DNA from: Candidatus Dojkabacteria bacterium
GTDB taxonomy: Bacteria; Patescibacteriota; Dojkabacteria; SC72; JAHDCA01
Length of the DNA stretch: 45,548 nt
Reading direction: 5' to 3'
NCBI GenBank assembly: GCA_027036675.1
Contig: JALWDW010000013.1
Coordinates: 1-45,548 of the forward strand
Shown: positions 1 to 7,778 of the stretch, in pieces
Numbering within the stretch: position 1 is the first letter of the stretch
Layout of the letters: each line of letters starts with the position of its first letter
Position numbers and translations under genes: made by a program
Notes under the pieces: model-generated
What the model was told of the DNA's origin: nothing
Databases searched by the model: none
The model's input: only the letters and a program-made list of their open reading frames with translations

Positions 1-2
1 AT

Positions 3-566
3 GCCAAAAAAGCCGAAGACATCACATTTTACTTCAGGTCACTCGACCGTTTCGAAGAAGTCGAAGGTATTCACCAAAGGGGAGATTGGGATTTGTCGCA
101 ACATCAGAAATTCTCTGGAGAAAAGCTGGACTTTTATGACCAAGCCCGAAATGAACGATTTGTTCCACATATCATCGAGACGGCGTCGGGACTCAACCGT
201 TTGGTCTTGGCGGTGCTGGACCACGGACTACATGAAGAAGTTCTGGAAGACGGCAGTACTCGAACTGTATTGAAACTGAAAAAAGAGCTCGCACCGATGC
301 GAACCGCCGTATTGCCACTCACCAAGGACGAGAAATTGATCAAATTGGCGGAAGATATCCACAAGGATCTATCGCAAGACTATTTCGTAGAGTTCGATAA
401 ATCCGGTTCCATAGGGAAGAGGTATCGCCGACAAGATGAAATAGGTACACCAAGCTGTATCACCGTCGATTTCGACTCACTGGACGACAATACGGTAACC
501 GTCCGCGATCGAGACAGTATGAAACAAAAAAGGGTCAAGATTGACCGATTGCGTGAGGAAATATAA
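3..566 (+). CDS. glyQS: Glycyl-tRNA synthetase (alpha2 type), C-terminal part; 5' end outside window
   Basis: Frame 3 is open from the window edge: ...YFRSLDRFEEVEGIHQRGDWDLSQHQKFSGEKLDFYD...PHIIETASGLNR...KLKKELAPMRTAVLPL...GSIGKRYRRQDEIGTPSCITVDFDSLDDNTVTVRDRDSMKQKRV, matching the class II GlyRS core and anticodon-binding domain. Confidence 0.93.
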   Translation, partial: AKKAEDITFYFRSLDRFEEVEGIHQRGDWDLSQHQKFSGEKLDFYDQARNERFVPHIIETASGLNRLVLAVLDHGLHEEVLEDGSTRTVLKLKKELAPMRTAVLPLTKDEKLIKLAEDIHKDLSQDYFVEFDKSGSIGKRYRRQDEIGTPSCITVDFDSLDDNTVTVRDRDSMKQKRVKIDRLREEI

Positions 567-596
567 ATAGCAGTTTGGGACAACCGAATAAGCTCG

Positions 597-2087
597 TTAA
601 ATCTTCCGGCTCATCCCGGACTTCCTTGACAATTTGATATCCACGCTATAATCCAAAGCCAAACCCGTCCCCAGGTTCACAAGGCCTATGGCGCTCCCCA
701 CGCCCAATACCACCGCCAGGACAGCGAAAGGAGCATAACGAGTCCGCAACTCACTCAGCCCAAAAGCGCTATCCGGTAAATCATTACCGTTGTTCCCACC
801 GGTTCCGTTGCCACCGCTATTACCTCCGCCCGCAGACTCTACAGAACAATACGCGCTACATCCATCTCCACCCACGGTGTTACCATCATCACAAGATTCA
901 CCCGTTTCCACCACACCGTTTCCGCATACGGGCCCCGACGTCGCCTGCGAATTGGATACGGAAACCGTAGCGGTATCGCATAAACCGAATGTATCACATA
1001 CCCTGTATTCAAAAGAGTCCGCTCCGGAGTTCACCGCCGTATACACGACATCACCGGACCCATCATCCGCAGGCACAGCATTTCCCTTCGCCGGCAAAGT
1101 CGCGACAGACACCGAAGAAACGTCCAAATTTCCGTCCGGATCGGTATCGTTTGCGGTCACATGTAAGGTCACACTCTGCCCCACGATCGCGGTACCACTG
1201 TCGTTGTGCGCAACGGGCGGAGAATTTTGTCCGATCGTCACATCAACATCAGCCGTATCACAAGCGTTTAGGTCATCGCAGATCTCGTACGTGAAGGTAT
1301 CAGTACCGGCATATGAAGAATTCGCATCATATGTGATAGTCCCATCGCTGTTGACCGTGGCACTACCCGCCGAACTGTTCGGGGCCGCCGTGATACTCAG
1401 AGTGGAGATATCCAAGTTATCATCTGCATCCGTGTCGTTTGCCAGGACATATATATCAACGGATTCACCACTTGATACGGAAGCGTTGTCGTCATGCGCC
1501 ACCGGCGGGCTATTGGCATTGTTTTGCGCAAAATCGTAGTTTCCCGGCGGGCACGCACTCAGATCCAGGACATTGTTCGCATGTAACACCGGTTCGTAAG
1601 CCACGTTTTCGTATTGTCCGGCCTGTACGTCTTCAAATTTGATCTGCGTACTCCCGGAATCCACCAATGCCTTGAATTTGACGGTAGCAAACTCCCCCAC
1701 CCCTTTGAATCCACCCGCATGAGACAAATCCGACGCCATCGACACCGATACAAAACCGTTTGTGTTATCCAATTTTTCATCGACCTGCAGTCCAAATACG
1801 CTATATCCGTACAAAACATCTACGGCCTCGTATTTCGTATTGTCAAAAGTGATGGTGAATTGTCCGGAACTGATATATTTCCCGTTTGTATCCAGCATTA
1901 CCTTGAGCAAGACACTTTGATCCTTCAGATGAGTACCCGTATCAGGATTGAGATTGAAATGGACCGAACCCGCGCGTACCTGTCCTCGCCCGGTCGTCAA
2001 CATCAATATCAATACGCCCAAAAAGACCACCACTCGTAGTAATGGCAATCGCTTCAATTCGCTTTTATATCGGATCAATTTCACCAT
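597..2087 (-). CDS. Secreted/surface protein: signal peptide, cohesin-like domain, two cadherin-like (Big_9-type) repeats, DUF4215 Cys-rich motif, C-terminal TM anchor
   Basis: N-terminal hydrophobic segment; cohesin-like VHFNLNPDTGTHLKDQSVLLKVMLDTNGKYISSGQFTITFDNTKYEAVDV; two repeats beginning SPPVAH(D/N)D; CGNGVVETGESCDDGNTVGGDGCSAYC; hydrophobic C-terminal segment YAPFAVLAVVLGVGSAIGLV. Confidence 0.8.
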   Translation of the reverse strand: MVKLIRYKSELKRLPLLRVVVFLGVLILMLTTGRGQVRAGSVHFNLNPDTGTHLKDQSVLLKVMLDTNGKYISSGQFTITFDNTKYEAVDVLYGYSVFGLQVDEKLDNTNGFVSVSMASDLSHAGGFKGVGEFATVKFKALVDSGSTQIKFEDVQAGQYENVAYEPVLHANNVLDLSACPPGNYDFAQNNANSPPVAHDDNASVSSGESVDIYVLANDTDADDNLDISTLSITAAPNSSAGSATVNSDGTITYDANSSYAGTDTFTYEICDDLNACDTADVDVTIGQNSPPVAHNDSGTAIVGQSVTLHVTANDTDPDGNLDVSSVSVATLPAKGNAVPADDGSGDVVYTAVNSGADSFEYRVCDTFGLCDTATVSVSNSQATSGPVCGNGVVETGESCDDGNTVGGDGCSAYCSVESAGGGNSGGNGTGGNNGNDLPDSAFGLSELRTRYAPFAVLAVVLGVGSAIGLVNLGTGLALDYSVDIKLSRKSGMSRKI

Positions 2088-2098
2088 TCAGGATAGCA

Positions 2099-2107
2099 TG
2101 CTATAAT
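2099..2107 (+). promoter_or_regulatory. Extended -10 promoter TGCTATAAT, 5 nt upstream of ATG 2113 (leaderless)
   Basis: Exact TGnTATAAT consensus; ATG at 2113. Confidence 0.75.
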
Positions 2108-2112
2108 TTCGC

Positions 2113-3849
2113 ATGCAACTGACGATACTGCAAGGAATCAACTTACGAAGCCCCGTTTCCATGGTTGTCGCCAAGTACGAGTCATGGAAGACGCAACCGA
2201 ACAAGATCAAAGAGATCAGAGACTTGCTTGAGCAAATCAAGTCCTACCACCCTATTTTCGCGCAAGATATCAAGTACCTCGAAGACGGATACGAAGTCCA
2301 ATCCCGTCTCACTTTCTTCTGGCGCGAAGTAGCCAGAGTCATAGACTTGCACTTGGCTGACAAGCCGTTGATGTTCACGACACCACACGGAGAAAAATCC
2401 GGCTTGCAATACGAAACATTGAGTGACGCTTTGCACGCATTGATTCAAGGACAATTTAAATCAATGTCGACAATCCCCATACTGGCCTCCGCCATCGAAC
2501 ACAATTACGAGATATCGCAAGCTATGGTAAATGAAGGTGTCCTGATCTACCAGCGATCCGGCAAGCCATCTTTGGACAATCGCCGTTTCAATATCGGTTG
2601 CGGGGTTGAGGGCGAAGTGACGGCGTCTATCTCCACCACTCGGGATTCATATTACGGTTTCAAAATCCAACGCGACAAGATCAAGACAAACACATTGTGT
2701 GAACAATTGTCCCTGCCAATAGCGCCCTGGGCGGAAATCCTCTCTGCCGAGCATGTGGAAACCATATTTGAGTCATTTAAGAAACCTTTTGTCATCAAAC
2801 CAGTCGGATTGGTCGGCGGAAGCGGGGTAACCACAAATATAAACACCGTGGAGCAAGCAAAACAAGCTTATCAAAACGCCTTGGATGCCATCAATGCCAA
2901 ACCGCGACAGGATTGGCAAACCAAAATCATCGCGCAAGAGCAGGTCTATGGGGACGATTACAGGATCCTTGTTATCAATGGGAAATATGAAATCGCCACC
3001 AAGCGGATTACGGCCTTCGTGATCGGGGACGGCAAACATACTATCGGCGACTTGATCGATATACTGAACCAAGACCCTCGCCGCAATGTCCAAGACCCGA
3101 CCCACACGCTCAAACCGATCGTCAAAGACGATATGTTGACACAGTTTTTGGACGAACAGAACCTGACGATTGACTCCGTCCCGCAAAAAGGTGAACAAGT
3201 TTTCGTCCGCAAAGTAGCCAGTATGAGCCAAGGAGGGACGACCGAGGATGTAACCGACCAAGTGCACCCGCAAATACGCGCGTTGGTGGAATCAATGGCG
3301 GCGTCGGCTCATCTGTATGTGGCCGGAGTGGATATTATCTGCCAAGACATCACCAAACCTCTGACAACCGACAATGGTAGTTTTATCGAGATGAACTCTA
3401 TGCCTGAATCCTACCTCAACGCCTTCCCCACCCAAGGGCGCGCCCACCCCGACATCGGCGATAAGGTCTTGCGCGGGCTGATGAAAGACAAACAGCGCAC
3501 ATTGCGAGTAGTTGTCATAGGCTACCGTGAGAGAAAGTACGAAGATATCATCGCCATGCTCGCCAAAAACCCGGATAATTCCCGTCCCATAGACACCGGG
3601 AATATCGGTTATTTACACGACAACACCATCTATATCAATGGACAGATAATGTCTCAGGATGTCCAGATCCATCAAGCTACTCGTTCGTTGAAACTGAACG
3701 CCACCCTGGGAACATTGATATTCCATTACGGCGATATGGCCGAAGTCGAAACACACGGCACCGGCTTCGATGAGATCGACGTGCTCATCACAGCACCGGA
3801 ATACGGTAATCACCAAATCCCCACCTCGCATCAGATCAAACTTCGTTGA
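2113..3849 (+). CDS. Cyanophycin-synthetase-like ATP-grasp amidoligase with degenerate, truncated Mur-ligase-like C-terminal segment
   Basis: CphA-type ATP-grasp: KPFVIKPVGLVGGSGVTTNI, GDDYRILVINGKYEIATKRITAFVIGDGKHTIGDLIDILNQDPRR, TIDSVPQKGEQVFVRKVASMSQGGTTEDVTDQVHP, VAGVDIICQDITKPLTTDNGSFIEMNSMP. The tail resembles the CphA Mur domain but has no GTNGKTT. Confidence 0.85.
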   Translation: MQLTILQGINLRSPVSMVVAKYESWKTQPNKIKEIRDLLEQIKSYHPIFAQDIKYLEDGYEVQSRLTFFWREVARVIDLHLADKPLMFTTPHGEKSGLQYETLSDALHALIQGQFKSMSTIPILASAIEHNYEISQAMVNEGVLIYQRSGKPSLDNRRFNIGCGVEGEVTASISTTRDSYYGFKIQRDKIKTNTLCEQLSLPIAPWAEILSAEHVETIFESFKKPFVIKPVGLVGGSGVTTNINTVEQAKQAYQNALDAINAKPRQDWQTKIIAQEQVYGDDYRILVINGKYEIATKRITAFVIGDGKHTIGDLIDILNQDPRRNVQDPTHTLKPIVKDDMLTQFLDEQNLTIDSVPQKGEQVFVRKVASMSQGGTTEDVTDQVHPQIRALVESMAASAHLYVAGVDIICQDITKPLTTDNGSFIEMNSMPESYLNAFPTQGRAHPDIGDKVLRGLMKDKQRTLRVVVIGYRERKYEDIIAMLAKNPDNSRPIDTGNIGYLHDNTIYINGQIMSQDVQIHQATRSLKLNATLGTLIFHYGDMAEVETHGTGFDEIDVLITAPEYGNHQIPTSHQIKLR

Positions 3850-3951
3850 TTGAAACCGGGGCGGGATCATATGCTTGATATACTTACGGATGACTTATAT
3901 TTTATTTGAGAATCTATACTGAAACCTTTTACATTAATACATTAAAATTCT

Positions 3952-4950
3952 ATGAAAAGTTATCTTTACATCGAAAAGAGACAACGTATCCCCCTCAAAA
4001 ACGGGAAACTTCCTCGACGCGCAACCCGTATCGCGGAGGAATTTGAATCGTTGCGACAGCGGTCGGCTGAAGACATCAACTACTCGATAGCATACATTTC
4101 TACCGTCACTGTCGGATTTGCCGGAAAGGACGTCAATATCTCTATCACCGATATAGAAGGGGTTACTCACAATATATTTGATTTCACGCATATTATCTTT
4201 GGCGGGCATTTCAATATGAAGGAATACGAGTTGAAACAAATGATCATCAAGGAATGCGGCAAGCGCAAAGACGGGGGTCCTCTCGTCCAAAACGCCAATT
4301 TGATGCGACGCCTCCCCTACTACACCAAATTGGATATGACGTATTTGCTCGCCCGCACCGGATTCCCTTATATAGACACCGACTATTTCGGCGAAAACAC
4401 GATCCGTGAAACCTCGTTCAAAAACCGTTTCCCAATTGTTGTAAAACATTACGCAGGTGCTAATGATTTGGTGCAAGAACAAGGGAAAACGATGATTCGG
4501 AAAAATATTTTCTTTTTATCGTCGTCGGATGATTGGGCGCAGGATAGATTGTGTGAACACAATCCCGCGGATTATATCGTCCAACCGGCCATGCCGATCG
4601 CGGAGGATTTGCGAGTTTTTGTTTCAAGACACAAAGTCATAGGCGGTTGGCGCAGGCGATCATTGTCAGGGTTTTTGACCGTGGGCGGGGAACGGGAGTA
4701 TGTTTTGGAGAATTCCCCCTCCCCCGCCGTGCGCAAACTGAGTGAAGATATATCCAAGGCCTGGGAGGCCGACTTCATCGCCATTGACTTCATGTTTGAC
4801 GAACAAGGGAATCCATACGTACTTGAATTCTCAATGCACCCCGGCTTTTGGGCGTATGAGAACAAGACTGCTCCCCCTGCTGACGACCCGGAGCAAACGC
4901 CGGTCAATGTGGCAAGGTATATTATCGAAAGTTTTTCGCCTGGGGGCTGA
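3952..4950 (+). CDS. RimK-like ATP-grasp domain protein
   Basis: FPIVVKHYAGANDLVQEQGKTMIRKNIFFL...YIVQPAMPIAEDLRVFVSRHKVIGGWRRRS...ADFIAIDFMFDEQGNPYVLEFSMHPGFWAYE (ATP-grasp core and metal-binding strand). Confidence 0.75.
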   Translation: MKSYLYIEKRQRIPLKNGKLPRRATRIAEEFESLRQRSAEDINYSIAYISTVTVGFAGKDVNISITDIEGVTHNIFDFTHIIFGGHFNMKEYELKQMIIKECGKRKDGGPLVQNANLMRRLPYYTKLDMTYLLARTGFPYIDTDYFGENTIRETSFKNRFPIVVKHYAGANDLVQEQGKTMIRKNIFFLSSSDDWAQDRLCEHNPADYIVQPAMPIAEDLRVFVSRHKVIGGWRRRSLSGFLTVGGEREYVLENSPSPAVRKLSEDISKAWEADFIAIDFMFDEQGNPYVLEFSMHPGFWAYENKTAPPADDPEQTPVNVARYIIESFSPGG

Positions 4951-4970
4951 AGTCGGGGTTCAGACCCGGG
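4943..4970 (+). repeat. Intergenic repeat copy (GGGGCTGAAGTCGGGGTTCAGACCCGGG)
   Basis: Shares TGAAGTCGGGGTTC with 38948-38961 and AAGTCGGGGTT-n2-GACCCGG with the reverse complement of 39416-39437. Confidence 0.5.
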
Positions 4971-5354
4971 GTTCGGACCCAAGGTTAAATCACTCTGACG
5001 CGTGAAACCGTGGAACTTTGCGGCATTCGAATGTTTCACGGTCGATGACCGATATGTCATTTGGACACGGTAGGATATCTGTGGGTCATGGGATCGCATT
5101 GGATGCGACACCCCCGCACACAAAACATTTGGTGGACGTTCGATACCCTACACCGGCCGTACCGTCGGGGACGCTCCATGGCTTAGGTGCCTCAGCCAAC
5201 CAGGGCCGACTACCCTCTCCCGGCTTCGATGACTGACAAACCTTTCAGAAACTCCGATAGACCAACCCGTCAAGTCGAAGACAGGCTCCTCACAACCCCA
5301 ACCGCTGGGTCGGAAGAGGACGACCGTCTTCCTCATTCCTACGAAGTGTGCAGA

Positions 5355-6530
5355 CTAAATCCCCAATCGAGTCCACAAGGCACCGGCTTCCCGTATACTC
5401 GGTGGCAAATACTTCGGCATCGGCAACCATCCCTTGTCCACCCATTTGACTTGCTTCCACCCAATCTTGCCGGCATACAATTTCTCGTACAAAGTCGGGT
5501 CATCCACCAAACGCTTGCGAACCCTCCAGAAGCCGGTCATATACACATGATCTTTGGCATAAATGCCGGGCTTACTCGTATCCGACAAACCGCGTTTGAC
5601 ACGGTAAGTGGAATAAAATGCATTCGTCGGCGACTCCACCAATTTCAACACATCAAACAACTGACGGAAGGACATTGTCCGTCCAATGGACACCGCATAA
5701 AGCTGGATCGCTTTCTTCTTCAAATTGGCGAAAGACAACACCCCGTACCTCTCTTCATTGTATGTGGCCAACCCCTCCTCCACCGGCAGATACGAATGTA
5801 AATTGGCCCTACTCAACGCATCGTAACCGGACAAACCGCCGTTGACCGAACGTAATACATGAGTGAAAACCTCATGCACTATCGCCTTACGCAAGTCCAT
5901 CGGAGATTTACGTATATCACGATGTGTGATCACCTTCTTTGTCTTGGTCCCCACTTTCAACATACTTTTTTCCATATTCAAGCCTTCACTCACCTCCCAG
6001 CCATCCAAACCAAGGTATGCGAAAAGGTCATTGAAAATCCGCTTGATATCTTCAAATCCCAAATCTTCCGCCTGCGCCCCCTTACTGAGATCAGAGGCGG
6101 TATTGTCAATCAATGAATATTTTTTGACCTTACCGCGTATGATCATTGACGCATTTTTCTTGGCCACGGAAGTCGGACGTTTGTACAATTTTGCGCTCAA
6201 TTCGCTTACTGTTTCATTATCGCCGACATTTTGCATCATTTCGTTGACGACGGATTTTGCATGGATCAATTTGATATAGAACTTGGATATCTCCTCCGGG
6301 ACATCCACCACATAACGCACTTTTTTCAGTTTTTTCAAAATATTCGCGTTGTTGTTGTCCACCACCTCGTATCTAAATTGCGGGTTGTATGTATCGGATT
6401 CCATAAACCTAGATTTTTCCTCCCGCAAGTTTACCGGCGTGAATACCAACTGCGTCGGTAAACGCAATTGGTACAACAGGTCGGACACTTCCGCCAGCGT
6501 GAGTTCAGTATCATTTTTCAGTAAGGACAT
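5355..6530 (-). CDS. DUF1704/MATCAP-like (QEGLA-type) zinc metallopeptidase
   Basis: KAIVHEVFTHVLRSVNGG...YLPVEEGLATYNEERYG: HExxTH...EEGLA zincin signature of the DUF1704 family. Confidence 0.8.
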   Translation of the reverse strand: MSLLKNDTELTLAEVSDLLYQLRLPTQLVFTPVNLREEKSRFMESDTYNPQFRYEVVDNNNANILKKLKKVRYVVDVPEEISKFYIKLIHAKSVVNEMMQNVGDNETVSELSAKLYKRPTSVAKKNASMIIRGKVKKYSLIDNTASDLSKGAQAEDLGFEDIKRIFNDLFAYLGLDGWEVSEGLNMEKSMLKVGTKTKKVITHRDIRKSPMDLRKAIVHEVFTHVLRSVNGGLSGYDALSRANLHSYLPVEEGLATYNEERYGVLSFANLKKKAIQLYAVSIGRTMSFRQLFDVLKLVESPTNAFYSTYRVKRGLSDTSKPGIYAKDHVYMTGFWRVRKRLVDDPTLYEKLYAGKIGWKQVKWVDKGWLPMPKYLPPSIREAGALWTRLGI

Positions 6531-6547
6531 ACGTTATAGGTTTGAAC

Positions 6548-7570
6548 TTATACTGTACGCGAGGATCGTAAATGACCAAGATTGTACCCCTCCCCCAACA
6601 TTTCCAACGCGGCTCCGGTCCCTTTGGCAACACAATACAGGGGATCCTGAGCCACAAAGGCCGGAACGCCTGTCGCACGAGCGAATAACTTATCAATATT
6701 GGCCAGTTGCGCGGTCCCGCCACTTAATACCATCCCCCGATCGATTATATCCGCCGACAACTCCGGTGGGGTTTTCTCCAAGACGGCTTTGATAGTTTGA
6801 ATAATCTGCGACAAAGGCGGACGCAAAGCGTCGGCCACCTCATTTGAGTCCACCTTCAGCGACCTGGGCAACCCAGTCGCCACGTCCCGTCCCCTGATTT
6901 CCAATGATTTCGGATTGTCTACACGTACGGCCGACCCGACATTGATTTTGATAAGCTCCGCAGTTTGTTCGCCCACGTGCAAACCGTGTTTTTTCCGCAT
7001 ATATGAAGTGATCGCCTCGTTTAGAGAATCACCGGCCACCCGCAAGGATGCGTATTCCACTATGCCGCTCAGAGAGATCACGGCAATCTCGGCGGTTCCC
7101 CCACCCATATTGATGATCATATTGCCGGCTGAAGTATGTACCGGCAAATTGGCACCTATGGATGCGAGCAACGGCTCTGGTACCAGATGCACTTTTTTCG
7201 CGCCTGCAAAGTTCGCTGCCTTGAGGACGGCCCTTTGCTCCACCGATGTGATACCTGCGGGCACACTTATCAACACGTCGGGTTTGAAAAACCGCGACAA
7301 ACCAGACAGCGATTTGGAGAAAAAGTATTTCAAAATCGCTTCTGCGACACGGGAATCCGCTATCACTCCGCTACGCAACGGGCGACGCGCTACAATATTT
7401 TCAGGCGTCTTGCCTATCATTTCCTTGGCCTCATGCCCAACCGCTATGACTTCAAAATTATCCTTGCGCAAAGCCACCACTGTCGGTTCCGTAAGTATGA
7501 CGCCCTCACCTTGTACAAATACGACCGAATTGGCGGTACCCAAATCGATGCCCAATTTCTTGATCAACAT
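6548..7570 (-). CDS. mreB: Rod shape-determining actin homolog MreB
   Basis: LIKKLGIDLGTANSVVFVQGEGVILTEPTVVAL...PEPLLASIGANLPVHTSAGNMIINMGGGTAEIAVISL...RGMVLSGGTAQLANIDKL. The start is moved to ATG 7570 because the longer ORF start overlaps a TATAAT. Confidence 0.93.
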   Translation of the reverse strand: MLIKKLGIDLGTANSVVFVQGEGVILTEPTVVALRKDNFEVIAVGHEAKEMIGKTPENIVARRPLRSGVIADSRVAEAILKYFFSKSLSGLSRFFKPDVLISVPAGITSVEQRAVLKAANFAGAKKVHLVPEPLLASIGANLPVHTSAGNMIINMGGGTAEIAVISLSGIVEYASLRVAGDSLNEAITSYMRKKHGLHVGEQTAELIKINVGSAVRVDNPKSLEIRGRDVATGLPRSLKVDSNEVADALRPPLSQIIQTIKAVLEKTPPELSADIIDRGMVLSGGTAQLANIDKLFARATGVPAFVAQDPLYCVAKGTGAALEMLGEGYNLGHLRSSRTV

Positions 7571-7579
7571 GATACCCCG

Positions 7580-7585
7580 ATTATA
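7580..7585 (-). promoter_or_regulatory. -10 box TATAAT, 9 nt upstream of the mreB ATG
   Basis: Minus strand reads TATAATcggggtatcATG. Confidence 0.6.
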
Positions 7586-7764
7586 TGTCAATCCACATAA
7601 TGCTTCAATCAGTATCGACTAATATAAAAAATTGTTCGTTTTGCTTGTTGCGACAAGCCAGGCTATCGCTTTCAGCAACCGTTTTCGGCCTTTATTCCCA
7701 AATTTATTTCGTCCGTATGTTTTTGACATGTGAAATGCATTGAGTTAAGATTGATCCGAAAGTT

Positions 7765-7773
7765 TGATACAAC
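7765..7773 (+). promoter_or_regulatory. Extended -10 TGATACAAC, 5 nt upstream of ATG 7779
   Basis: TGnTACAAC-aggcc-ATG. The listed TTG start at 7764 overlaps this box. Confidence 0.6.
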
Positions 7774-7778
7774 AGGCC

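Noticed and set aside
1-273. 90-aa frame 1 ORF at the window start
   Set aside because: Frame 3 over the same bases encodes well-conserved GlyRS sequence.
790-1539. 249-aa plus-strand ORF opposite the cohesin-like gene
   Set aside because: The minus-strand reading has clear domains and a signal peptide; the plus-strand translation is Pro/Ser/Thr-rich low-information antisense.
5187-5801. 204-aa plus-strand ORF
   Set aside because: It overlaps the C-terminal part of the DUF1704 gene in antisense and has no recognisable features.
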